Source of the DNA: Eucalyptus grandis
Taxonomy: Eukaryota > Streptophyta > Magnoliopsida > Myrtales > Myrtaceae
Direction: 5' to 3'
NCBI RefSeq assembly: GCF_016545825.1
Contig: NC_052614.1
Span: forward strand, 38,782,072 to 38,846,071
DNA: 64,000 nt
Shown here: positions 11,030 through 22,855 of the stretch, piece by piece
Layout of the letters: each line of letters starts with the position of its first letter
How positions within the stretch are numbered: the first letter of the stretch is position 1
Position numbers and translations under genes: made by a program
Notes under the pieces: model-generated
Told to the model about the DNA's origin: nothing
Seen by the model: only the letters and a program-made list of their open reading frames with translations
The model's database searches: none

Positions 11030-12206
11030 CAAGCGGTATACCGGTATATTATATCTACCTATGGGCCTTGATATGCCAGCCTTAGATGAGCAGCATACCT
11101 TGTCAACTTCTAGTGAATGTTATTAGTATACTGCATCGGCCTGAGGGCTTTGATATATCAGTTTTGGGTGAGCAATATACTATATTATCAGCTTTGGGTG
11201 AGTTATATTATCTATCTTCAGCTTAGGGTGAGCAGTTCTAGACATGGTCGAACTTGATAGATAGTACTGAGTTGTTTGACCGAGAGATGGTCCTAATGAC
11301 ATGGAATCGACTAGGTTGATTGATCGATGTTCGATCTGTTGCGATAATTTGATGTGATAAAGTGATTCCATGAAATTGTGAATTATATTGACTTGTAGGA
11401 AGGAACCGAGGCCAAGGTAAGTCCTCTAACTCGTGTTTGTGCTTAGGCAGCCCTTGGGACATATTTTCTTCCTAGTCGAGTCTTAGGGGGTGAACTCACT
11501 GAGACGTTGTCTCACCCCGTTATGGGATAAAAATTTCAGGTCCTTAGATGGCCGCTCCTCCCGAGCATTTTGGACAACCGAAGGAAGTCACAGAACAGAG
11601 GTGTTACATTCCATTTCATGGGGACCCAAGGGGATGGGAGTATGAACTTGTGCGCTTTGTGGTCTGGGTCGCTGCAAGTTTATCCCACCGAGTGCCCTAT
11701 CAATACAGATCATGGTACTGTCAAGATCATAATGGTTAAAGAGAGGGCCCCATACCGGAATTTGAGATACCTCTATGTGTTATGGAGGTTGCTTTTGGGA
11801 AAGGCACCGTAGATCCTCTAGAAGGTTCAGTGGTGGACGTGATAGACCCGGTTCTTGAAGAGCCAGGAACCCCGGTGTTCTCAGAAGGAGGCTCCAATCA
11901 AGAGGAAGAGGAGGTGGAGGACAAGGATAAAGATTAGTAGATGTTTGCAAACCCCCCTGTTTTGTAGACCTGGCATATATATATATCGACTTGGTTTGTC
12001 TATGACCTGTTATGATATGTATATATAAGTGTGTTGTTGGTTTGAAAAATTTATAGCCCTACTTTCCTATCCCATCTTGTTGTTGTGGATTTATTTATCG
12101 CTTCCGCTTGCGTATTAAAATGAATGGGTCAACGATGCGTCCTAGGACGTCACTATTATATCGACCAAGCAGGGATGGGCACCGCTCGGAGGATCGGGGT
12201 GTGACA
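11030..12206 (+). mobile_element. Tekay-like LTR fragment, plus orientation, right flank
   Basis: It shares the GTAGGAAGGAACCGAGGCC block and the terminal block (CTTCCGC...GGGTCAACGATGCG) with 1-652 and ends ...GGTGTGACA at 12206, a typical LTR end. The middle, about 11560-11940, does not match the left fragment. That middle holds a 66-codon open stretch (about 11739-11938) with an acidic end, which I do not recognise and do not call a gene. A TA-rich run lies at 11975-12030. Confidence 0.65.
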
Positions 12207-13514
12207 TAATCTTTCTTTGAATGTTTGATCGATATCGTCATATCCAAAAGATCTTTTGATCCTTAATGAATTAGGAAATCTTCCTAATTTTACAATGTGC
12301 ATATGATTGACAGTCCGATTTCATGCCCGAAATATGACTCGCAATAGCATAGAAAAATCGTCATCCGATCTCACACTCGAGATACGATTTGCGATTTTTG
12401 TTAAAATTGGCCAATCTGATCTCATGCGCGAGGTACGATCCGTCAATTTACTAGATGGATATCAATCATATCTTGCTTGATTTGTTATCGTGTTGTTTAA
12501 ATTGATTTTCTTTCCATAAAAGAAAACCCAAAAAAATATATCTGAGTTAGATTAGGTTCATGTTAGAATATTGCTTGTTTTAGGGTTATTTTGCATATTT
12601 AAAATAGGAAATTTATTTATTTCGAATTTGAAATTAAAAAAACATTAATTTAGGATGTCAGTTTTTCCTTTCATTAATTTAAATTGCATGTTTAATTATC
12701 GAGTAATTTTAATTTCGAAATTAAATTAAAAATAAAGAAATGTAAAAATTATCATGCACATGTCATGTAGAATTAGGTCATCCATTGCATGTCAGCTAAA
12801 TGTGTAAATGTTAGAATAGTTGCATTAATCTTTTCCTTTCACTAGATTAGGTCATTTAATAAATGTCGCGTGACATATAGTTCGCATGTTAGGTTGTATG
12901 TTGCATGTCAATTTTAGTTAAAATAATTTTGAACGTTATTGCATTGCATTGCACGTAATTTCTAGGCTTCATTTAAATTTTAAAAAAAATCTTGAAAAAA
13001 ATTGAGTGATTGTGTGTTTATTAAAAATCATATTTAGGACTATTGATGTGAATTCTAATCTAATATTGTAGATATTTTCGTTGTTATGAGGTAAGTCCCA
13101 TAATTTATTTAGTGCTTTATTTGGGTGTTAAATTGGTGGTTTACGCACCCGCATGATCACCTCACATGTTAGGGAAGTAAATTAAAATCAATTCAAGCTG
13201 CATGCAAAACATTTTTTCAAAATAAAATAGAAAGATGCCGAAAGGGCATTAAAGAAATCTAGCATAGTTAAGTCCCCGAACTCACAATCTCTAGTTCGCA
13301 GGAGTAAAGTAAATCTTCCGTTACTTTACTTGGGTTTCTAATCGACCCACCAAAAATAGATTAGTGGCGACTCCTAATTGAAATATCATTTGCATGTTAA
13401 AAACTTGAACTTAAGTTGTGAATTGGTATGGGCTTGGGAGAGCCCGAGCTAAGTTTAGGCTTAGCAATCCATTAGCCAAACCCTAAGTGGTGCACTCGAG
13501 GTTAGGTCGCAACA
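12207..13514 (+). mobile_element. 3' part of a Tat/Ogre-like LTR, plus orientation
   Basis: Inverted relative of the left ~1.7 kb of the solo LTR at 51429-54736. Shared landmarks are the ACTCGCAATAGC/CGAGATACGATTTGCG block, the 13080-13200 block (GAGGTAAGTCC, GGTGTTAAATTGGTGGTTT), the 'gattagtggcgactcctaa' block near 13360, and the terminus GTCGCAACA at 13506-13514. The 5' part is missing. What follows 13514 is not a clear PBS, so this may be a 3' or solo LTR remnant. No coding capacity. Confidence 0.7.
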
Positions 13515-15269
13515 ATGGTCAATGAAGTTTCTGCAGAAACTCCAGCATCCTGCTTGCTTCCAACTCATGATTTTTAGCTGAAAATCGTCCTTGGTGCAAT
13601 TGATATTCACGGTCAATTTAGCTGCAATCCCCAAGGCTTTAGCTCTCATTTTCAGCCCATTTTTCCTTCAATTTCTTGACTAATTATCAGCAAATTGTGG
13701 GTGGCCTATGGAGCTCATTTAATATGAAGAAATGTAAGATTAAGTGGGCGATTAGAACGTGCGAACCGGCGGGAAAAGAAAAGGTTGATTTTATTGTGTT
13801 TTTTGAAGGATTCGCGAGCTCTAATGTCCTCGTTAATTTAAATTCTTAACGTCAGGTCCAAGGTCCCAAAACTAAGATGCCTCTAGTTGCTAAATGCAAA
13901 GAAATGTAGTAAGAACTGTGAATGCAAGACTATAAAAGATCGATGTTTTAGGCTAGAAACCAAATTCAGTCGTTGTTGGTGAATTCATCCAACTTTTGAT
14001 AAAAAAGAACGAATAATTTTTAAGCAAAAATTTAGATGTCAACAATTTTAATTTTATTTATTTACCAATTTTTTAAAATTTTTTTTATAGATTTTCCTGC
14101 AAGCACCTACCTTTACTGGTTCTAAATGTAACAACAACAAAATATGTAATGCATCGCATGACATCGGGTTGGCAACGTGTTATAGCAATTACTTATGTCT
14201 TCTCATGTCATAACCAAGATGTTTCGTTATAATTTCAAAGCATGATTTCAAAACATTGGATGAAAACATGTTAGCTTCGAGTTAAATCGTCTCACACCGA
14301 ATCCCGGTTTCTCACAATAAATCCATGTTGTGTTTGAATTGTATTCTCATATTGTGTCATGAATTGTCGCATCTGATTACGTGTTGATTTCACCATCCAC
14401 AATTGAGGTTTTTAATTAATTATAGACAATGACAACGAATGCACATGTTTTTGCTTGGTGGGGTGATATTACCTATGCAAGTCAGTTTCTTACGTATAAA
14501 AGATGAATGATGTTCTTATCGAGAAATAGTGGCGCTTTGAAGGAGAGAAATGACAAAATTATTGCTTAAACTGTGGAGAGATGTTGACCATAAAAAAGAT
14601 TCCTTTTACGTTTTGTGAGCCATCACGAAACCCTGCAAAATTAACGAAGAGATGGAGTAATTCTTGGGTTACGTAGAAGGGGAGATTTGATCAAATCCAA
14701 CCTGACCATGCCAAATTTTAAATTTCCAATTTGGGCGTGGCACTTTATCATGAGGTTGATGAAGGTTAAGGAAAATATTCCAAAAATGATCACTCGACCC
14801 CTCAACTCAATCTAGAGATTAATGCGGATTCCGGCCATTTGGTACGGAAAATATTTTTATTTGAAACAGTTTCCAAGTCTCCATTTTCATTCTCTTGAAA
14901 GCGTGTTTGGTTCGTAAAAATGAAAATTAGATTGATTTCTATAAATATTCATTCCATGAATTAAGTGATATATACAACTTGATTACTACAGATTGACATA
15001 CATATTTATTAATAGTATAGATCATGGGACATCCTTATTCATTTAGATATCTAGAATTATATTACAAATTCATTGTAAGACGTCAAAGAATGATGGAAAA
15101 TAGATACAAAAATGACTATTATTTATTGGTTGCTGAAAAAGTTTTACCCTAAAAAGTGCGTAGGGGATTAAAAAATTCTAATTTGTTTTATTTTGAGGAA
15201 GAGAAATGCCATTCTTAAAAATCCATTATTTTGCAACAATTGAAACATTGATAATTATATAATTGATGG
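13515..15269. other. Gene-poor DNA with a possible LTR terminus
   Basis: No supported gene. At about 14024-14044 the minus strand reads TGTTGACATCTAAATTTTTG, resembling the start of the solo LTR at 54736 (TGTTGACACCTAAATTTTGG). This may be a second, inverted terminus of the same superfamily. The rest is AT-rich and without recognisable motifs. The 62-codon minus frame at 13461-13649 has no recognisable similarity. Confidence 0.45.
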
Positions 15270-15283
15270 CCCAAACTTGAAAT

Positions 15284-15483
15284 TTTTTTTTCTTTTTTAT
15301 TTTTTGGTAACCCAGGGAACCCCGTAAGTCGACAGCCGGCAAGTAAACCCTGGAGGAGCAACTGCAGGATCCACCACCACAGTATTCCAAGTAAGAATCC
15401 CTAATGACGCCTCTAAGATTCAAACTTCTTCCCTTCGTGAAGGGTAGAGAGCCCTAGCTAGCTGCGCCGCTACGGGCGGTGGT
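15284..15483 (-). mobile_element. tRNA-derived SINE with 14-bp target duplication
   Basis: A 200-bp insertion flanked by perfect direct repeats CCCAAACTTGAAAT at 15270-15283 and 15484-15497. On the minus strand it begins ACCGCCCGTAGCGGCGCAGC (box A-like), has a box B-like AGTTTGAATC about 55 bases in, and ends in an A-rich tail (seen as T-rich on the plus strand from 15284). This is the architecture of an RNA polymerase III SINE mobilised by a LINE. The parent tRNA was not identified. The perfect duplication indicates a fairly recent insertion. Confidence 0.88.
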
Positions 15484-15497
15484 CCCAAACTTGAAAT

Positions 15498-17643
15498 GTT
15501 TACCTTTTGTAAAGTGAAGAATCCAATTGATGTCGGGCCCTTAATAAAATCAAGTCAAATAAATAATCACTTATATTAAACTCATGGAGTTGAGGACAAC
15601 CACTAAGTCGAATCTTCTCACTGGATTTGCATATTTTATTTATTAACTAATTTTCACCTAGTCATATGTCGAATCTTGGTCATGTTGACTATCTTTGTAC
15701 TCTGTCCTGAAATTATGTGGGCAGTGGGGATTAACACCTATAAAGGGCCAAAATAGGTATTGGTCATTTTGAGAGAGACATTGACTTTGTGAGATAATCA
15801 TAACAAAGAAAATATCGACTTTATAATTGTATGATATTCAATAAATTATCCCAACCAAGTTATGATTGGCATAAGTTTGGCCAGTCGGAGTTTTGGCATG
15901 CGCGAGATTGACATTGGCAATTATGATGATGCAAGCATGGAAAAGAGAAGTAAAGGCTTATGCCTCGACTCTAGAACCTCGAGACGTGGAAATCATAGCC
16001 AGATGCGTGGCACAAACGACTGACATACACATGGTAAGCAGTTGACATAATGTCAAACGGTTAAAGTCGGGGAATAGTGCAGGAATGGTTATTTTCAAGT
16101 TATTCCTACAATATAAAAGCAATGGAGATCGTGGTCAGACACGTCTCATAAGCATATTGTCCAAAATGTGGAGGACAAGTCATAAAATATGAAAAGTGGC
16201 ATGCTAGGCGCTCATGACTATAAAGGAACTAAAGAAGAAGGGCAAATACACTCAATCAAATCATAAGACTTTCCTTATTTTATCTCCAAATTTTTGCTCT
16301 CTAATTTTGATTTGAGTTTGGAATGTTAGACTTTAGCTTTGAGTCGTGTCTATTTTGTGTTCCTTTTTAGACTGTAACCATCTAATTAATAATACATAGA
16401 TCATATGTTATCACATTTGGTAATTTCTACCTGGGCCTTCATTGATGAGTTTTCTTAAGGAAGCAGACCCAAGTGCCTGCATGCTGTGTATCCTTAATTG
16501 GTACAGTATCTTTTTATTGCCTCATACCGGCCGATGCTCTCTTCTTGTTTGACATCCAAGTAATCCTGAAATCTGGACGAGAATCTAGATGAAGTCTTTT
16601 ATTACTTGCTTTGGTCCGGATGAGCCTCCTTAAGTGAGCGGACCTTGATTTGGGAAATCTTTAGGAAAACAGCACCAACTCTGCCACTTTCTTAGATACT
16701 GCATCTCTCGATGTCCAAGGCCAAGCCCTTTTGACAGTCTGAGTGGAAGGCATCTTCACATCGCAATTCGCCAACTAATAATAAGCAACGCCATTTGGGT
16801 CTTCCAATATATCATTTTCGTACTCCTAAATCCATCCCGCGACCATTATTTTCATGTCTAATGGGTGGCGGTAACAATGTCGACCCCTACGTGATTCGTT
16901 GCTAACCCTCTTCAACATGCTTGTACCACACACTCTGGAGATTGATTTTGATTTTGCAAAGGGAAGGTTACCGGGGCGCCCTTTATCTGTCTCCTATTTC
17001 GCATCTCTTCAAGATCAATGTGTTGTAAACCGATTGGACTCTCAAAATGCCGATATGGTCAATGTATAGTCAAACCTAGTGTGCATATTACTGGTTGAAC
17101 ATCTCACACCACCACGCATGAACAGTGATGTTTGGACCATTCACCTAACTTAGGCTTGCATCTTACTTGTTTCATAATGTTAGTAGGTTCAATAATTTTG
17201 ACCACGCATGTGGATCTGAAAAGTTGCATCCGAGGTAGAGGAACGTCATTTTCGGCCATCTAAGAGTCCGCACCACTTGAAAGTTCATTTTTCATTGTCT
17301 ATGGAATTTCGGTTGCCTCTCAAGTCCCTAGAAGCGACCTTGCATTCATTTGGATTTTGTACACAAAATATATCCAATTTTCTGGCTTTTATTGAAAAGA
17401 AGGTGCAATGACATGGTCAAGCCTGCGTCTAATCACTCTCTTCATTTGATTATATCTTACTTTAATTTCTCTTGTGGTAGGCCAAGAATGTGTAATAACA
17501 TGGTCGAACCTGCATCTACTCACTCTTTTCTTTTTCTTTAGACAGATTAATCCTATCCCTATCATCACAATCACCATTCATCACACTACTAAATTAGTCT
17601 AGGAAAATGGGAAATAAAACAAACAAACAAAAATAGTCAAAAT
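15498..17643. other. Gene-poor DNA with a short duplicated motif
   Basis: No supported gene. Two ~38-bp similar segments, each containing AATRACATGGTCRARCCTGC (17403-17440 and 17492-17530), are 89 bases apart. Small frames at 17350-17577 overlap them on both strands and are not credible genes. Confidence 0.5.
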
Positions 17644-18595
17644 TGTTGGAGAAAACTTCCTTATTTGTTTTGAAGTTAACAAAATGTTTCCATCAATCTA
17701 GTCTGAAGACTTGCAAACTCTATCGTCAAAGTCTGAAGACCTCCAGACTCAAGATTTAAAGTCTGTCATCACTGGTAGTTTCCAGACCGACGAAGAAAAG
17801 CTTTATCTGTTGAAGAAGACTTATCCAAATGCGAGTATATCTTTAAGGATTTGATTCATACGGTTGAAGAAGATCTCACAACTGGTGATAGCATCCCGTG
17901 ATCAATTATTCGTATTGAAATTAATTCGAGTAATTAGATCTGTTGATTAGGGAAGTCTACTTGGAATGTTCTATTTATAGAAACATAAATCCTAATTGTA
18001 TGGGCGAGTAGGATTGGTGGGCTATCATCACATTCCTAAAATAACTCGAGATCTCCCTAATTGATTCTGTCTAACCGGTTGATTGGAAGAACTCATTTGA
18101 AAGGTGCCAATGGTTATAAAGGCATGGATGAGTATATAAGGAAGACGCTCAAGTTATTCGAGAGTGTGTGTGAAAGAAAAATTTCAAAGTCTGAAGCTCC
18201 TAATTCTTTAATGTTTCAATCCTTGAGCTCAAATTGTACTCAAAAGAGAGATTAGATACTAGTGAGACCTTGAGGAAGTGTAGCAGAGTCTCTATACTGT
18301 GAAATCAAGGACGTGAGATTGTAAAATCTCTTTTGGTTCTTAGTGGAATCCAGCCAGTGGGCTGTCAATACGGGAGAGTGGACGTAGGCTTAGTCTAATC
18401 CGAACCACTATAAACCTTGTGTTTTGATTCTCTATCCCTAATCTTTTTACTTTAATTCATGGCTTTATATAATTGTTTATAGTCTTTTACACTTTCAATC
18501 TATTATTCTCAGAAGTTGATTTATTCTGTTAAGTTTCGCAAAAACTTCTTTGATCACCTATTCACCCCTTCTAGGTGCTCGTACTAGCCCTATCA
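17644..18595 (+). repeat. 5' LTR of the SIRE-like copia element
   Basis: 952 bp, begins TGTTGGAGAAAAC and ends CCCTATCA, followed two bases later by the PBS. It is colinear with 34827-35459 with scattered substitutions. It contains repeated AGTCTGAAGAC motifs (17700-17760) and the TATA box at 18133. Confidence 0.9.
18133..18140 (+). promoter_or_regulatory. TATA box of the copia LTR
   Basis: TATATAAG within the 5' LTR. The same motif is preserved at 35316-35323 in the 3' LTR. Transcript start would be expected ~30 bases downstream. Activity is inferred. Confidence 0.6.
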
Positions 18596-18597
18596 AT

Positions 18598-18615
18598 TGG
18601 TATTAAAGCCTGTGT
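18598..18615 (+). promoter_or_regulatory. Primer-binding site, initiator Met tRNA
   Basis: TGGTATTAAAGCC begins two bases after the LTR end CA and matches the initiator-Met primer site TGGTATCAGAGCC with two changes. Confidence 0.8.
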
Positions 18616-18666
18616 GCTCATTTAATTGAAGTATTTTTACTTCTAAGTTAAAGATCTATAGCTAGC

Positions 18667-19796
18667 ATGTTGGCTCCAGGTTTAGTTGAAAGTCAAAGCA
18701 ACACCGAGACCACCTTATTTCGATGGAAATGAATACAACATATGGAAAAACAAAATGAAAGTATTCCTAAGATCAAAAGATCCTTTGGAATGAGATGTAG
18801 TAGAAAAATGAGTAATTTCTAAAGCTGCATCAGTTTCAGAAAGAGGAAAAGAAGTTGCAGAAGCTAGCGAGATGACTCAATAAGAAATAACCAAGAGACA
18901 AACTCTTGATGCTAAAGCAATTTACTCTTTATATTGTGATTTATCTCCTGCTGAGTATAACAGAATATCCTCTTGTGAAATAGTCAAAGAAGTCTATGAT
19001 AGGCTACACATCACCTATGAAGAAACTGATCGAGTGAAAGAAACTAGGATCAATATTCTACTCGGACAGTATGAAGCCTTCAAGATGAAGTTAGGAGAAT
19101 CTATCACTGACATGTTTAGTCATTTTACAGAAATTGTAAATAGTCTAGAGTATTAGGGACAACCAATCTTAGGACCCATGAAGGTTAACAAATTGCTGCA
19201 TGGACTTTCCAAAAACTGGAATCACGTACAGACTTCAATAAGGGAAACACAAAGGATTATGCCGCTCTTCATAGACGAATTGGTTGGCACACTTTAGTCC
19301 TATGAAGTGAAGCAAATCAATGAAGAAGAAGATCCCAAAAGTAAGAAGTCTATTGCCTTAAAATTTAACGATGATTCTGGTGTTACAGATTCTAAAAAAG
19401 ATATGGATGATGAAGAGCTAGCACTTATGATAAGAAGGTTCAAGAAACTGAACAAAAAATGAAGATTCAATTGGAAGAAACAAAGCACTCAAAAGTTTCA
19501 AAACAAATCAACTGAGGATGATAAATCCAATAAAGATTTGATTTGCTTTGAATGCAAGAAAAAGGGAGACATCAGACCCAACTATCCTCTATTGAAGAAA
19601 AAGAAGGGAAAAGCTAAGAAATACAGAAAGGTTCTCAAAGCAGAAACATTGAGTGATACTGAATCCGAGGAAAGTGATAATGATTATGCCAATATTTGTT
19701 TAATGGCAAAATCATAATCAGACTCAGACTCTGGGACAGATACAGACTCAGACTCAAACAATGAAATCAAGGTCACTATTAAGAAAAAGGTTAAAT
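18667..19796 (+). pseudogene. Copia Gag, degenerate
   Basis: Starts MLAPGLVESQSN. After a frameshift near 18705 it reads RPPYFDGNEYNIWKNKMK, typical of copia Gag, then KEVYDRLHITYEET and LLHGLSKNWNHVQTSI with several in-frame stops. The zinc knuckle near 19548 reads CFECKKKGDIRPNY. The usual His is Asp and the last Cys is Tyr, so metal binding is lost. A Ser/Asp-rich linker (DSDSGTDTDSDSN) leads into protease. Gag would package the RNA; this copy cannot. Confidence 0.85.
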
Positions 19797-21302
19797 GGTA
19801 TTTGGATAGTGGCTGTTCAAGACACATGACAGGAGATTCAAGTTGTTTTATAAAATTTGTTCAAACAAATGGTGAAAAAGTCTCTTTTGGTGAAAATAAC
19901 AAAGGAAGAATTGTTGGATGTGGAACTTTAAAGATTGGAAGTCTTACAATCAACAATGTCTCCTTAGTAGAAGGACTAAATTACTATCTACTCAGCATTA
20001 GTCAACTGTGCGACACTAGATTCAAAATCAATTTCCAGGAAGGAATATGTTCGGGAACTAGTAAAGATCTTTCTTAATCATTTACTAGACGAAGACATGG
20101 GAACATTTATCTTCTAGATATAAAACTAGAAAGATCTCAATGTCTAATATCAATTCAAGATGAAGTGAACCTTTGGCATCGAAAGCTTGGCCATGTCAAC
20201 ATGAAGCAAATTGCCAAGATCTCTTTCAAGAAGCTTGTTTGAGGACTCCCTAATCTGAAATATCAAAATTTTGACTTATGCACACCATGTGTATTGGGAA
20301 AACATGTTAGAAGTTCTTTTAAACCAATAAATCAAGTTTCTACTAATTGTGTGTTGTAGCTCCTACATATGGATCTCTTTACACCAACCAAAACTCAAAA
20401 CATTGGTGGAAAGAGATATTGCATAGTAATAGTGGATGATTGTTCATGATTTACTTGGGTTTACTTTCTGGCAAGTAAGTCTGAAACATTCTCTCACTTT
20501 TCAAAGTTTGCCAAGAAAGTACATAATGAGAAAGGATATGTTATTTCAAGCATACGGACAGACCATGGAGGTGAGTTTGAAAATCAAAACTTTGCAAAAT
20601 TTTGTGATGAATCAGGTTTTCAGCATGTTTTCTCTTCTCCATACACTCAAGACGGATTTGAGTTGTGGAAAGGAAGAATATATCTTTGCAAGAAATGGCA
20701 ATAACTCTTTTAATTGAAAGTAATATTTCTTCTCGTTTTTGGGCTGAAGCAGTTTCTATAGTATGTTATATTACTAACAGAGTATTCTAAAGGCCTATTA
20801 TGGAGACAACTCCCTATGAGTTATTCAAAGGAAAGAAGCCAATTGTTTCTTATTTTCATGTGTTTGGTTGTAAATGTTTTGTCTTGAAAAATGCAAATGA
20901 TCGAACTGGTAAGTTTGAAGAAAAATCAGACAGAGAAATCTTCCTTGGATATTCAGCCTCTAACAAAGCCTACAAAGTATTCAACAAGAAGACTCGGTTT
21001 GTAGAAGAATCTATGATTGTCAAATTTCAAGACTCTTTGCAAAATCAATTGATTCGGACTCAACTGAAGAATCTAAACTTGCTCCAGACTCTACAAAGTC
21101 TACCTCTCCTGAAGCAGCTCAGACTTCAGAAGAACAATAATGAATGGATGTTGAAGAATCAACTGAAGCTGAAGATCAGCAATCTGTCAGATCGACCGGC
21201 AACTGGAAGCACAAGTCTAGTCATCCCAAAGAACTCATCATTGGTGATATTGATGAAGGGATTCGTACCAGATCCAAAAGGCATGAAGAGTCTAGCGCCG
21301 TG

Positions 21303-22703
21303 TGTGACACCCCGAACCCTTCAAGGGTCGCCACAGGCACCAACGTTACACCTTACTACCTCTCTTGTAAAAGAAGCGTCGTAATTCATAGACAAATTAT
21401 TTATTTATTTATTTATTTATTATATTTTAAAACGGTCCTAGCGCGACTCATTAGCGGAAGCAAAATAAAACATCACCATCTCTCCCCTACCAACCATGAT
21501 ACAAATACACACCACTAATCACCATGATTAATAGACAAGCCATGACACTTTATTTACATATATTTTCGAGATGAGATTTCTTTGGGTCGATACATCAAAA
21601 GGAAAAGCCAGGACTCAGCCATGTCCGGCCTAAAACCCCAAAAAGAACCCTCGACCCGCTACAACTCACATGCAACAATCCCCATCATCGGTGTCGGCTA
21701 ACTATCCCAAAAAAAAAAAAAAAAAAAAACCAGCTCCTACTCGTCACGCACGGGCCCTCACACCCAACCCGGTGCATCAAGCGGTGGTGGCGGCAACATT
21801 CCTCGCATCACCCCATCGCGACGAATGTGGACGGAGATGAACTCCTGGACAACCGGGCCCCCAGCCAGGCCTACGTCGTACATGACTAAACAGTGCACTC
21901 GAATATACGTCAATCCAGGAACAGAAGGATAGCCAAACTCCTCGCACTCGACCTCGACATCGGATGGTAGACCGTAAAACACACCTCGCGTGACGGCAGG
22001 GAGCGGCATACTGCTAATCTGAAATGTTGGTCTCCAAAAGGGGTGAGTACAACCCCTCAGCAGGTAAAAGAATCCAATAGCCACTCAAAGCATCATACAA
22101 ATCATACATGCATTCCAGGCATTACTTACCTTGAAGCCATGCATATACTATCATGCATCGTCATCACAATCATAACACATACATGCATACCATCATGTCA
22201 TACTCGTATCATTGTCATCATGACATCATCATATCATATCATATATGCATATCATCATCATCATCATGTTGTATCATATCATGCATATCATCATGGCATA
22301 GGTGATCATCATCATCATGTCATATCATATCATGCATGGTTCAATTTTCCACTTTTTAACTTTCCATTCGATCACCACATCACCCTTCCTCGGATCACCA
22401 ATTTCATCTCATATTATACACTCGCGCCTCATCCTGGCATCGCGAGAAAAAAACCTCCGGCATTCAGCCATTCCAGGCCACAGGGCATCCGGCCCCCCAC
22501 ATTCCGGGCATCTCGCATCCCAACTGGCATCACGAGGCATCCCCTCGGGCAAAGACCTCCGAGGCTTCCGGCATTTACACTCCCTGGCTAGGCATCCCGC
22601 ATCCCAACTGGCATCGCGAGGCATCCCCCTGGGCACAAACCTCCAAGGCTTCCGGCACCCCTAACTTCCCGGGCATCCTGAAACTCCCAAGGCCATCCGG
22701 CAA
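21303..22703 (-). repeat. Truncated 3' LTR of the nested element
   Basis: Matches 22856-24257 almost base for base, then diverges at GGCAATG. It retains the LTR 3' terminus (plus strand TGTGACACCCC at 21303). Confidence 0.85.
22430..22703. repeat. GC-rich minisatellite in the LTR family
   Basis: A ~88-bp unit containing GCATCCCAACTGGCATC and CGAGGCATCCCC occurs twice here (from 22504 and 22592). It occurs again at 24067-24260, and in a diverged form at 27606-27850 in the solo LTR. All three lie at the same relative place in the LTR. Confidence 0.7.
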
Positions 22704-22827
22704 TGGATCTACAAGTGAATACTCATCACCCGTTATTCAATTATTCCATTTTATATGCTATGGTGTGCATTGTCATCATGTTCCTCAATTTCCAAATGAG
22801 GCTCGCTCCTTATCACTCCACCTATAA

Positions 22828-22845
22828 CTATTCGCTCCGATACCA
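22828..22845 (-). promoter_or_regulatory. Primer-binding site of the nested element
   Basis: The minus strand reads TGGTATCGGAGCGAATAG, ten bases after the LTR end. It resembles the initiator-Met site TGGTATCAGAGC. It shows that the element is on the minus strand and that 22856-26230 is the 5' LTR. Confidence 0.7.
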
Positions 22846-22855
22846 AAAAGGGCGT

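Noticed and set aside
11030..11034. CAAGC as target duplication of the Tekay-like element
   Set aside because: No matching 5-mer next to the left LTR edge near 688. The left border is rearranged.
11548..11938. Possible host gene in the plus-strand LTR fragment (63-, 80- and 66-codon frames)
   Set aside because: No recognisable domain, no splice structure, inside LTR-derived DNA. Kept only as a note in the LTR entry.
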